From Lachnospiraceae bacterium (GTDB lineage Bacteria > Bacillota > Clostridia > Lachnospirales > Lachnospiraceae): DNA of 15,802 bases. The notes under the pieces are model-generated. The model had not been told where the DNA came from and ran no database searches. It worked only from the letters and a program-made list of their open reading frames with translations. Shown here piece after piece: positions 1-6,534 of this stretch (position 1 is the stretch's first letter; every line of letters starts with the position of its first letter). The translations under genes were made by a program, and so were the position numbers. The stretch is from positions 1-15,802 of the forward strand of contig JAGDCK010000053.1 in assembly GCA_017958585.1 (NCBI GenBank). The letters are read 5' to 3'.

Positions 1-205
1 GCGCCCTGTCGAGGCTCCTGTACATATGTATCACGGTGATAAATGCAAAAAGCACGCCGAACCAGATTCCGGCCGTGTATTTATAAAGGTTATGATCAAA
101 GAACAGTCCCCCGATATTGGTCAGGATCCCCCACAGGATAAGCCCCGTGTCCATCTCCAATATAATTCTGTTACTTTGCTTTAGTCTCTCTGTCAGTGTT
201 GTCAT
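1..205 (-). CDS. atpI: ATP synthase subunit I (AtpI-like), partial
   Basis: This is the N-terminal 68 codons of a small membrane protein that leaves the window at its left edge. From the ATG at 205 it begins MTTLTERLK, followed by a hydrophobic segment (LILWGILTNIGGLFF) and a second one (FGVLFAFITVIHMY). This two-helix start fits the ATP synthase I-like family, an assembly or ion-uptake helper encoded at the head of F1Fo operons. The start overlaps the 3' end of the preceding atpZ by 35 bases in another frame, which implies translational coupling. A second in-frame ATG at 154 is preceded by TTGGAG, so a shorter protein starting there is possible. Family membership rests on position and hydropathy, not on a catalytic motif. 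I infer that the rest of the atp operon lies to the left of the window. Confidence 0.7.
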   Translation of the reverse strand, partial: MTTLTERLKQSNRIILEMDTGLILWGILTNIGGLFFDHNLYKYTAGIWFGVLFAFITVIHMYRSLDRA

Positions 206-458
206 TCTCTCTTTTTGAGGTCTTGCCCTCTTTTGGTTTGTCATAAATACCTTTTGCCATGCGGTAGACATTCTGCCCGCCTGCAATGGCACCGACGAAA
301 AACAGGATCACGACAAAATACCTCGTACCCGCCTTATTGTCTATGAAGATCCCCAGAAATGTCATCATAAATATGGGGACTATCATGTTAAGTCCGAATT
401 GTAATATAAGTGTCAGCGCCCGGTAGACACTGCTGTCGACTTTTTTCTTTCTCGCCAT
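171..458 (-). CDS. atpZ: AtpZ/AtpI family protein, F1Fo ATP synthase accessory subunit
   Basis: This 95-aa protein has a basic N-terminus (MARKKK), two predicted membrane helices (about residues 18-40 and 46-64) and a charged, lysine-rich cytoplasmic tail. The layout and the GIFIDNKAGT stretch between the helices match the AtpZ/AtpI family. In other bacteria that family assists Fo rotor assembly or magnesium/calcium uptake for the ATP synthase. It is the first gene of the unit, 33 bases downstream of the predicted start site of a good promoter. An AAAGGA ribosome binding site lies about 12 bases from the ATG. Its 3' end overlaps the next gene. I cannot tell from sequence whether it acts in assembly or in ion transport. 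The family call is secure by context; the role is inferred. Confidence 0.8.
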   Translation of the reverse strand: MARKKKVDSSVYRALTLILQFGLNMIVPIFMMTFLGIFIDNKAGTRYFVVILFFVGAIAGGQNVYRMAKGIYDKPKEGKTSKRENDNTDRETKAK

Positions 459-497
459 TTTCGAAAATTGTCCTTTTTGCGCAACAGTCTAAAGTAA

Positions 498-526
498 ATT
501 ATATCCAAAATTTCATAAAATGTCTA
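498..526 (-). promoter_or_regulatory. Promoter of the ATP synthase operon
   Basis: On the minus strand TAGACA (521-526) is separated by 17 bases from a perfect TATAAT (498-503). The predicted transcription start is near 491, giving a leader of about 33 bases before atpZ. A TTGACA at 535-540 lies 32 bases from this -10, so it cannot pair with it. It could form a weaker second promoter with TATGAA. Confidence 0.75.
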
Positions 527-561
527 GGTTAACCTTGTCAATATAAAGTAAATTCCGACAG

Positions 562-592
562 AAAAAGGATTTACCCAAACGGATAAATCCTT
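562..592 (-). terminator. Rho-independent terminator after the SleB-type hydrolase gene
   Basis: On the minus strand AAGGATTTA (584-592) pairs perfectly with TAAATCCTT (565-573) over 9 bp with a 10-base loop, followed by a short T run (562-566). It sits 8 bases past the stop codon of the hydrolase gene. It therefore separates the sua5-to-hydrolase operon from the atp operon. Confidence 0.8.
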
Positions 593-599
593 CATGTTT

Positions 600-1766
600 C
601 TAATAAAATATATGTCCTCCTATGGAGATGCCGGTCAGGCCGTCGATGGGAGTTCTGAAATACAGGCAGTTGCCCACATTTGTCATTCCGCTCATGGCCT
701 CGTCCGCAGCCTTGTAACATGATGCCGTTGCCTTGTTTGCGGCAAGGGCAAGCTCAAGTCTTCCGCTTCCAACGGGAGAAAACTGTTTGTTCTGATATAT
801 AACGCCCACCACTGTATCGGGATAAACCGAGCTTAGCACACGGTTTATGACAACACTGCCAACTGCAACCTGTCCTGCGTAGGGTTCTCCTCCGGCCTCG
901 CAGTAGATCAGATTTGCAAGAAGATACCTGTCGCCCTCCGCAAAAGTCACATCGGAAATATTTCTCCATGTGGAATTTGCGGCAAGCTGTGACATGGCCA
1001 GTTCTTCCGCCAGTTTCTTTTTTAAGGTTTCCTCCTCCTGCTCCTGTGCCTTTAGGGCTGCTTCCACAGCCAGTGCCTCCTCCTCGGCTTTCTCAATATC
1101 ATCTGAGTAGGCGGCAATGGTATTCGAAGTGGAGCTTATGAGTCCGGAGACCTTGTTTTTTTCCGATTCAGCCTGAAGCTGTAATTCGTCAAGTTCTGCT
1201 TTTTCCGTCTCGAGCTTTAACTTCTGGGCTTCCACCAGAGCGTGGATCTCCTTGAATTCCTGGAGTTTGTTCTTGTCATAATTGGCGATTCTTTCGTAGT
1301 AGTCCGCGGCATTTAGGACCTCCGAGAGACTTCCCGATGCCAGGATCGAGTTGATGACGGATGTGTCATTTCTCTCATACATATCCCTGACACGCCTCAC
1401 CATGCAGGCGTATTGCCACTCCTCTGTGGCAACTGCCTTTTCAAGTTCGGCAGTGGTGTCTTCGATCTCAACGGTCTTGTCCCTTATGTCGCTCTCAAGC
1501 TGTGAGAGCCTGTCGCTCACCTCGGTAAGCTTGGCATTAAGACCTTTTAACTCGCCTTTTAATGAATTTTGCTCACTCTTAAGCTGGTCAACGTTTCCGT
1601 TTGCTTCATCCAGCTCGGACTCAAGGTTTTTTCGCTCCTCGGTCACCTGATTCAGTTTGTCCTTGGTGCTGGTGGCCCAGGCCACGATCTGATTGGAATT
1701 TGCAAAGAGCAGTATTCCTGCCATCACCCAACAGATCAACAGCTTATTTGGTCTGCTTATCTTCAT
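600..1766 (-). CDS. Secreted coiled-coil cell wall hydrolase with SleB-type catalytic domain
   Basis: This 388-aa protein begins with a signal peptide or anchor (hydrophobic residues about 9-30). A long heptad-rich coiled coil follows (about 35-260, mostly E, K, L, Q), resembling the N-terminal half of PcsB-type proteins. From about residue 275 to the end is a cell wall hydrolase 2 (SleB/CwlJ) domain. Its hallmark YCEAGGEPYAGQ carries the presumed catalytic glutamate at about residue 290, and a VGSVVINRV helix follows. SleB enzymes are lytic transglycosylases that cut glycan strands. In PcsB-like proteins the coiled coil holds the enzyme inactive until FtsEX engages it; that this protein works the same way is inference. 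No ftsEX is visible here. The gene ends the sua5 operon and is followed by a terminator. The start is preceded only by a close-spaced AAGGG. A spore cortex role is not implied, since this architecture also occurs in vegetative division hydrolases. Confidence 0.8.
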   Translation of the reverse strand: MKISRPNKLLICWVMAGILLFANSNQIVAWATSTKDKLNQVTEERKNLESELDEANGNVDQLKSEQNSLKGELKGLNAKLTEVSDRLSQLESDIRDKTVEIEDTTAELEKAVATEEWQYACMVRRVRDMYERNDTSVINSILASGSLSEVLNAADYYERIANYDKNKLQEFKEIHALVEAQKLKLETEKAELDELQLQAESEKNKVSGLISSTSNTIAAYSDDIEKAEEEALAVEAALKAQEQEEETLKKKLAEELAMSQLAANSTWRNISDVTFAEGDRYLLANLIYCEAGGEPYAGQVAVGSVVINRVLSSVYPDTVVGVIYQNKQFSPVGSGRLELALAANKATASCYKAADEAMSGMTNVGNCLYFRTPIDGLTGISIGGHIFY

Positions 1767-1789
1767 AACCCTTACATTAACCCTTAAGT

Positions 1790-2278
1790 CTATACCTCTA
1801 TGGTTATCGAACGGCCGGAATGCTCATAAGGAGTGTATTTCACACCGGCCGCATCAAACATTTTCTTTGCGGCGATATTTGAGGGTGTTCCATTGTATTT
1901 ATCACTGTCATAGATCACTTCTCTGATGCCTGCCTGAATAAGTGCCTTTGCACACTCATTACAGGGAAATAGTGACACATAGATCTTTGTATCCTCCAGG
2001 GATCCGCCCCTGTAATTTAATATGGCATTTAACTCGCTGTGGGTGACAAAGGGATATTTGGTCTTCATCTGATCCTCATCATCCCTTGACCAGGGAAAAT
2101 CGTCATCGGAACATCCCGCCGGGAATCCGTTGTATCCCATGGATAAGATCTTGTTGTTTCTGCTGACGATGCAGGCCCCTACCTGTGTGTTGTGGTCCTT
2201 GCTCCTCATGCCCGAAAGGTGTGCCACACCCATAAAGTACTCGTCCCAGTTGATATAATCCTCTCTCTTGCCGCTCAT
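1790..2278 (-). CDS. dCMP deaminase (ComEB-like, zinc-dependent cytidine deaminase fold)
   Basis: This 162-aa cytosolic enzyme is expected to convert dCMP to dUMP, feeding dTMP synthesis. The zinc and catalytic motifs are present: H80-S-E82 with the proton-shuttling glutamate, and the PCNEC pair C106/C109. Upstream, HNTQVGACIV and MGYNGFPAGC are the substrate-binding loops of deoxycytidylate deaminases. The residue between H80 and E82 is serine; the textbook motif is HAE. This is a mild variation that leaves all ligands intact. A GGTGAGGG ribosome binding site lies 6-8 bases before the ATG. The gene lies 28 bases after upp, so the two pyrimidine-salvage genes are co-transcribed. It is related to the ComEB protein of competence operons, but no competence gene is nearby, so a nucleotide role is preferred. 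Confidence 0.9.
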   Translation of the reverse strand: MSGKREDYINWDEYFMGVAHLSGMRSKDHNTQVGACIVSRNNKILSMGYNGFPAGCSDDDFPWSRDDEDQMKTKYPFVTHSELNAILNYRGGSLEDTKIYVSLFPCNECAKALIQAGIREVIYDSDKYNGTPSNIAAKKMFDAAGVKYTPYEHSGRSITIEV

Positions 2279-2306
2279 ACTCTGCCCTCACCAAAGTCTA
2301 TCAGTC

Positions 2307-2936
2307 TTATTTAGTACCGAAAATTCTGTCACCGGCATCACCGAGTCCGGGAACGATATAGCAGTTCTCATTAAGTTTCTCATCAAGAGCTCCGACATAC
2401 ATGTCAACATCGGGATGAGCCTCCTGCATTGCCTTTACGCCTTCGGGAGCAGCGATGATACACATAAAATGAATGTTCTTGCATCCCTTGTCCTTGAGCA
2501 TCTGGATTGCAGCCACGCTTGAACCGCCTGTTGCAAGCATGGGATCTACCACAAAGATCTCTCTGTCTGCACAGTCTGCAGGGATCTTGCAATAATACTC
2601 AACGGGTTTTTTGGTCTCGGGATCTCTGTAAAGTCCGATGTGGCCTACCTTTGCGGCAGGGATCAGATTGAGCATTCCGTCAACCATTCCGAGTCCCGCA
2701 CGAAGAATGGGAATAACCGCAAGCTTCTTTCCGGAAAGTTCCTTTACAGTAGCCTTGCAGATGGGAGTCTCGATCTCCACATCGGAAAGCTTCAGATCTC
2801 TTGTTGCCTCATAACAGATGAGCATCGCGATCTCGCTGATGGTCTGTCTGAAGTCCTTTGTTCCGGTCTCTTTTCTTCTGATGAGACCTATCTTGTGCTG
2901 AATCAGGGGATGATCCATTACCACTACTTTTGCCAT
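2307..2936 (-). CDS. upp: Uracil phosphoribosyltransferase
   Basis: This 209-aa protein has the normal family length. It converts uracil and PRPP to UMP in pyrimidine salvage. The PRPP loop is VVDPMLATGGSS at residues 129-140. The uracil-binding C-terminal segment YIVPGLGDAGDR follows at about 193-204, and the PILRAGLGM stretch sits at 76-84. The start is set by a strong AAGGAGG overlapping the stop codon of rpiB, 14 bases upstream. The close spacing on both sides puts it within the rpiB-upp-dCMP deaminase operon. In many Firmicutes upp lies directly before the atp operon; here two genes and a terminator separate them. Confidence 0.97.
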   Translation of the reverse strand: MAKVVVMDHPLIQHKIGLIRRKETGTKDFRQTISEIAMLICYEATRDLKLSDVEIETPICKATVKELSGKKLAVIPILRAGLGMVDGMLNLIPAAKVGHIGLYRDPETKKPVEYYCKIPADCADREIFVVDPMLATGGSSVAAIQMLKDKGCKNIHFMCIIAAPEGVKAMQEAHPDVDMYVGALDEKLNENCYIVPGLGDAGDRIFGTK

Positions 2937-2950
2937 AAAAAATATCCTCC

Positions 2951-3385
2951 TTAGATTTCCTCTATTTGTTTTACTCTTCTTGCGTGTCTCTCTTCACCTG
3001 AAAAAGGTGTCTCCAAAAATACATCCACAATGTTAAGAGCAAGGTTTTCTCCAACGATACCTGCACCCAGCGCAAGAACGTTTGCATCATTGTGAAGCTT
3101 TGTCATCTTTGCCTGAAGGGAATCCGTGCAAAGTGCGCATCTTACTCCGGGAACCTTGTTTGCAGCGATGCTGATGCCGATTCCTGTGGTGCAGATCACG
3201 ATACCGTAATCACAGCTTCCGTCTGCCACCGCCTTTGCTGCCGCATGGGCAAATACAGGATAGTCAACGCTGTCTTTTGAATAGCATCCCTTGTCGTCAA
3301 CTTCAAAACCTTTATCCTCAAGATGTTTCCTGATCTTTTCTTTAAGTTCAAAACCGCCGTGATCACAACCCATAGCAATTTTCAT
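2951..3385 (-). CDS. rpiB: Ribose-5-phosphate isomerase B
   Basis: This 144-aa protein is of the RpiB/LacA/LacB family. It interconverts ribose 5-phosphate and ribulose 5-phosphate in the cytosol. Visible features are the N-terminal phosphate-binding CDHGG (residues 7-11), DYP at 41-43, the catalytic C65 in ICTTGIGISIAANK, H98 in LHNDANVLALG, and basic residues near 134-137. The loop after the catalytic cysteine reads TTG; the common form is GTG. All reactive residues are kept, so activity is expected. RpiB was chosen over the LacAB galactose isomerase subunits because the gene stands alone among nucleotide and housekeeping genes. It lies 36 bases after sua5 and its stop codon abuts the upp ribosome binding site, giving a sensible flow from ribose 5-phosphate to PRPP use. 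Confidence 0.95.
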   Translation of the reverse strand: MKIAMGCDHGGFELKEKIRKHLEDKGFEVDDKGCYSKDSVDYPVFAHAAAKAVADGSCDYGIVICTTGIGISIAANKVPGVRCALCTDSLQAKMTKLHNDANVLALGAGIVGENLALNIVDVFLETPFSGEERHARRVKQIEEI

Positions 3386-3421
3386 GATTAAAGTCCTGCC
3401 TTTCCTACTATATTATATGTT

Positions 3422-4486
3422 TCAGACATTGATCACCTTGTGGCCCGCGGCCTTCAGCAATCTGTTCATAATAGCCTGCCCAAACCCTGAGCTGTCAAAG
3501 CTCTCGGAATACATTTTCGTGACATTCTCATCATCGAACTGTCTGAGCATGGTATACAGGTGTCTGGCAATAGCCTCTTCATCGGTTCTGGAACCTGCGC
3601 TCTTTACACAGTCCGCCCCCAGGTATCCGGCCTTCAGTTCATCGGTGCATATGATGCCTACCTTCTCACCGGCCGCCTTGTCCTTTGCCACCTGTTCATT
3701 AATATATGAAACAACGCTTTCCGGTTTTCCCGACACGATCGTCAGGTCTCCCTTTGGAGCGTAATGTCTGTATTTCATTCCGGGCGCCTTGGGAGCCTTG
3801 CCCGTATCGCCCTTCATTGTGGTTATGTCCACATCGACTTTGCTGATGATCTCCTCGAACTTCTCCTTTGTGATAAATCCGGGGCGAAGTATCTGTGGCG
3901 GATCCACAGTCAGATCGATTATGGTGGATTCAAGACCTATTCCGACCTCTCCGCCGTCAATGATGGCTTCTATCTTGCCGTTCATATCTTCATCCACATA
4001 TTTAAATACAGTGGGGCTTGGCCGTCCCGAGACATTTGCGCTGGGCGCTGCCACATACCCTCCTGCGTATTCTATCAATTTTTGAGCTGTTTTGTGAGAC
4101 GGGAATCTGACCGCCACGGTGCCAAGCCCTCCTGTGGTCTCGAAAGGAACGGCATCTGACTTTTCCAGGATCATGGTAAGGGGTCCCGGCCAGAACTGAT
4201 CCGCCAATTTTTTACAAATATCGGGAACTTCTTTTACTATTTTGTAGATATCCTCAAATCTGTATATATGTACTATCAGAGGATTGTCGGAAGGTCTTCC
4301 CTTCGCGGCATAGATTTTCTTTGAAGATGTAGGATTGAGAGCATCGCCGCCGAGACCGTAAACCGTCTCCGTGGGGAAAGCGACCAGTCCGCCGTTTTTA
4401 AGTATCTCTCCGGCTTCCCGCAGCATCTCATCCTCTTTTGCTGTTATGTTTTCGTTATTTTCTATATGAAATATTTTCGTATTCAT
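3422..4486 (-). CDS. L-threonylcarbamoyladenylate synthase (Sua5/YwlC type)
   Basis: This 354-aa two-domain enzyme makes threonylcarbamoyl-AMP, the first step of the universal tRNA modification t6A37. The YrdC domain covers about residues 15-210. It shows FPTETVYGLGG (37-47), the KGRPSDNPL nucleotide-binding motif (62-70) and APSANVSGRPSP (147-158). The proline-rich linker APGMKYRHYAPKG (234-246) and a C-terminal Sua5 domain follow, so this is the long Sua5 form and not short TsaC. It is first in the minus-strand operon. The only strong ribosome binding site, GGGGGAGG at 4510-4517, lies 23 bases from the ATG with no alternative ATG, GTG or TTG between, which is unusually far. The start still matches where YrdC proteins normally begin. 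Confidence 0.93.
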   Translation of the reverse strand: MNTKIFHIENNENITAKEDEMLREAGEILKNGGLVAFPTETVYGLGGDALNPTSSKKIYAAKGRPSDNPLIVHIYRFEDIYKIVKEVPDICKKLADQFWPGPLTMILEKSDAVPFETTGGLGTVAVRFPSHKTAQKLIEYAGGYVAAPSANVSGRPSPTVFKYVDEDMNGKIEAIIDGGEVGIGLESTIIDLTVDPPQILRPGFITKEKFEEIISKVDVDITTMKGDTGKAPKAPGMKYRHYAPKGDLTIVSGKPESVVSYINEQVAKDKAAGEKVGIICTDELKAGYLGADCVKSAGSRTDEEAIARHLYTMLRQFDDENVTKMYSESFDSSGFGQAIMNRLLKAAGHKVINV

Positions 4487-4536
4487 TTTGTGATTTATTC
4501 TGTGCCTGTCCTCCCCCTGCGCACACTCCTTGGAAA

Positions 4537-4542
4537 ATTATA
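4537..4542 (-). promoter_or_regulatory. Extended -10 promoter of the sua5-rpiB-upp operon
   Basis: The minus strand reads TGCTATAAT here, a perfect -10 with the extended TGN motif. No good -35 is visible at 17 bases (TTTTAT), which is typical of extended -10 promoters. The predicted start near 4530 gives a leader of about 44 bases. Confidence 0.6.
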
Positions 4543-4625
4543 GCACAGCGCAAAGCAAAATAAAAGGAACATTAAAATAAATCAATCTATAAGTGATAAA
4601 TTAGTACTCTTTTTAAATAATTTGC

Positions 4626-4653
4626 TTGATAAGACAAAATATCATGCTATAAT
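4626..4653 (+). promoter_or_regulatory. Promoter of the sortase-substrate pair
   Basis: TTGATA (4626-4631), 16 bases, then TATAAT (4648-4653) with an extended TGC in front. The -10 ends 6 bases before the sortase ATG, so the predicted transcription start coincides with the start codon (4660). The message from this promoter would be leaderless or nearly so. Confidence 0.65.
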
Positions 4654-4659
4654 GAAATT

Positions 4660-5550
4660 ATGAGAAAAAACATTCATTTTTGGAGAGTTTTGGCAATATT
4701 TGCAGGGTTTATTCTTGTTGTTTCTGCATTTTTTCTTGCATTTAAAGATTATATACTAAAAGAAACAATTCAATTATCCGATAATGATATTGAGGAAAAT
4801 CCTGTCACTTTGACACCTGTTTCCGGGGAGAATGACACCGAAACCGAAGCCGATGAGGTGTATTTAAGCGATCAGGATAACGAACCTCCTGTACAAGATG
4901 ATGTATCCGAAGATGAAAACGAGGATTATCCCGTCACATATATAGATAACCCCTACAAGGATTATTTTCTGGAAAACAGTGACATGGTAGCATGGATAAA
5001 TATTCCCGATAATACGAAAATTGACTATCCTGTCATGTGGACTCCGGAGGATGAGAACTATTATCTCCACAGATCCTTTGAAAAAGAGGAGCTTTATGAA
5101 GGGTGTCTCATACTGGATACGGATTCAAAAGCAGAACCTGCCACCACAAATTTGATCATTCACGGACACAATATGAGGTCGGGATCCATGTTTGGGGAGC
5201 TGGACAAATATTCCGACGAGAATTATTGCAAAGAGCACGATACCATTTATCTTTTCACGGAAAGCGAAAAGCGAAGCTATAAAGTAATGGCGGTCTTTAA
5301 ATCCGCCGTATATAAAAAATCCGATACACGCTTTAAGTATTACAAATTCTTTAATGCGGACACCGAGGAGCAGTTCGACGACTTTTACAATAATGTAAAG
5401 GACATGTCCCTGTACGATACCGGTGTCACGGCAAGCTTCGGCGACAGATTTCTAACCCTGTCCACCTGTTCAAAGCACGTAGAAAACGGACGCTTTGTGG
5501 TGGTTGCAAAGGAGACAGAAAGCGAAGCCTGCTACAATTCATTTCGATAG
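4660..5550 (+). CDS. srtB: Class B sortase
   Basis: This 296-aa cysteine transpeptidase is held at the membrane by an N-terminal helix (about residues 9-28). An acidic, low-complexity linker (about 41-90) leads to the catalytic domain. The triad is visible: H170 in IIHGHNM, C270 in TLSTC, R278 in the following ENGRFVVVAK. The long region between H and C with extra helical segments fits class B. It is expected to cleave between T and G of a sorting motif and attach the protein to the cell wall; class B enzymes of clostridia are known to accept PxTG motifs. The next gene encodes just such a protein, so this is probably its dedicated enzyme. The 5' end is AT-rich and has no Shine-Dalgarno upstream of the ATG. 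A TTG at codon 11 after GGAGAG is a less likely alternative start. Confidence 0.92.
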   Translation: MRKNIHFWRVLAIFAGFILVVSAFFLAFKDYILKETIQLSDNDIEENPVTLTPVSGENDTETEADEVYLSDQDNEPPVQDDVSEDENEDYPVTYIDNPYKDYFLENSDMVAWINIPDNTKIDYPVMWTPEDENYYLHRSFEKEELYEGCLILDTDSKAEPATTNLIIHGHNMRSGSMFGELDKYSDENYCKEHDTIYLFTESEKRSYKVMAVFKSAVYKKSDTRFKYYKFFNADTEEQFDDFYNNVKDMSLYDTGVTASFGDRFLTLSTCSKHVENGRFVVVAKETESEACYNSFR

Positions 5551-5595
5551 GTATTTATTTTAGAATAAAAACCATTGTTTACGAGGAGGATTTTA

Positions 5596-6420
5596 ATGAA
5601 AAAGATACTTTCCGCACTTCTAACCACCTGCCTGTGTCTGGCACTTGTCATTTTGCCCGGCATCTCATCCATCCATGCAAAGGCAGATTCACCCGCAACC
5701 TACTGTCTGAGATATGATACTTCCAAATCGGACTGGCGCTATATCCCCGGTTCCACCTGGGACGATACGGCTTACAACAGAGAGACCTATTATCTGAACG
5801 AAGTCTTAAAAGACGGTGATTACATCGTTATCGACAATACAAATGCCGGAAATGCTCCGGACCTGACATTTAACGTTTCCATCGGAAACCTGACAGCAAA
5901 AAATACCGCAGGCGGATGCCCCGTAGTATATGCAAAAAAAGGCGTTGTCGACTGTTATGTTCTGGGCGGTCAGTTCCTGTCGGTTACAGGTGATGTCACA
6001 AACCTCCATGTGTATGACAACGGAAAGGTTACGATCCACGGAAACATCGCTAATGTAACCGGTCACTACAGCACCTCCTACACCATGGGTATCACGGCGG
6101 ACGGAACTGTTGACAAATACAAAGTCGACAATTCTTACACCAATTACTATCCCGAGTATTACACCTTTGCAAAAGGCAAATTTAACGTAAAAGACGGTGC
6201 GCTCTTAACAGCAACATCCGATTACTCCACCACAGCTCCTGCAGAGGCTCCCGCAGCTGCCACAACCGCTACGGAAAATACGGCAGCCGACGACGAACTG
6301 GATGATGTGCCTAAGACAGGCGATGAGGTTCCTGTTTATGTATGGTATGCACTTGCAGGCGCCGGAGTATTCTTTATCACATCATTCCTGTTAAAGAGAC
6401 TGGAAAACAATTACGAATAA
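5596..6420 (+). CDS. Secreted cell-wall-anchored protein with VPKTG sorting signal
   Basis: This 274-aa protein carries a clear signal peptide (positive MKK, hydrophobic core 5-25, likely cleavage after AKA at residue 30). The unrecognised extracellular domain spans about 31-210 and is rich in short beta-strand-like repeats of the GNL/GDV/GNI kind (about 85-160). This suggests a beta-helix or stacked-strand fold. A spacer rich in A, T and E (about 210-235) follows. The sorting signal is VPKTGD (238-243), then a membrane helix (246-266) and the short charged tail KRLENNYE. It starts 45 bases after the sortase gene, so it is the likely substrate. The start at 5596 is fixed by AGGAGG 7 bases upstream; an upstream in-frame ATG at 5575 lacks one. 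Three cysteines (37, 108, 120) lie outside the signal peptide. No binding or enzyme motif is recognised, so the surface function is unknown. Confidence 0.85.
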   Translation: MKKILSALLTTCLCLALVILPGISSIHAKADSPATYCLRYDTSKSDWRYIPGSTWDDTAYNRETYYLNEVLKDGDYIVIDNTNAGNAPDLTFNVSIGNLTAKNTAGGCPVVYAKKGVVDCYVLGGQFLSVTGDVTNLHVYDNGKVTIHGNIANVTGHYSTSYTMGITADGTVDKYKVDNSYTNYYPEYYTFAKGKFNVKDGALLTATSDYSTTAPAEAPAAATTATENTAADDELDDVPKTGDEVPVYVWYALAGAGVFFITSFLLKRLENNYE

Positions 6421-6446
6421 TCCCATTCTGAAATGGACTCCTTATA

Positions 6447-6508
6447 AATAATCACCGGGCCCTTTATCTGCGAAAGCATTTAAAGGACCCGGTGGTTATT
6501 TTATGGTT
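6447..6508 (+). terminator. Large bidirectional terminator between convergent genes
   Basis: A stem of about 20 bp has arms AATAATCACCGGGCCCTTTA (6447-6466) and 6481-6500. It contains one C-A mismatch and one wobble in the plus orientation. Its loop holds a nested TGC-GAAA-GCA mini-hairpin with a GNRA tetraloop. Plus-strand T-rich DNA follows (TTATTTTATGG, then TTTTTT at 6509-6514). In the minus orientation the mismatch becomes a U-G pair, so it probably also ends the GH18 transcript. Confidence 0.85.
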
Positions 6509-6534
6509 ATTTTTTGATATATTTAACTCTTCTC

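Noticed and set aside
535..540. Perfect TTGACA on the minus strand near the atp promoter.
   Set aside because: It is 32 bases from the TATAAT, too far to pair; TAGACA at 521-526 has the right 17-base spacing.
1351..1650. 99-codon plus-strand open frame.
   Set aside because: Antisense to the coiled-coil region of the hydrolase; serine-rich low-complexity shadow without a ribosome binding site.
1790..2278. dCMP deaminase taken as the competence protein ComEB.
   Set aside because: No comEA or comEC nearby and the neighbour is upp; a nucleotide-metabolism role explains the context.
3422..3422. Expected ywlE (arginine phosphatase) between sua5 and rpiB.
   Set aside because: Only 36 bases separate the two genes, so no such gene exists here.
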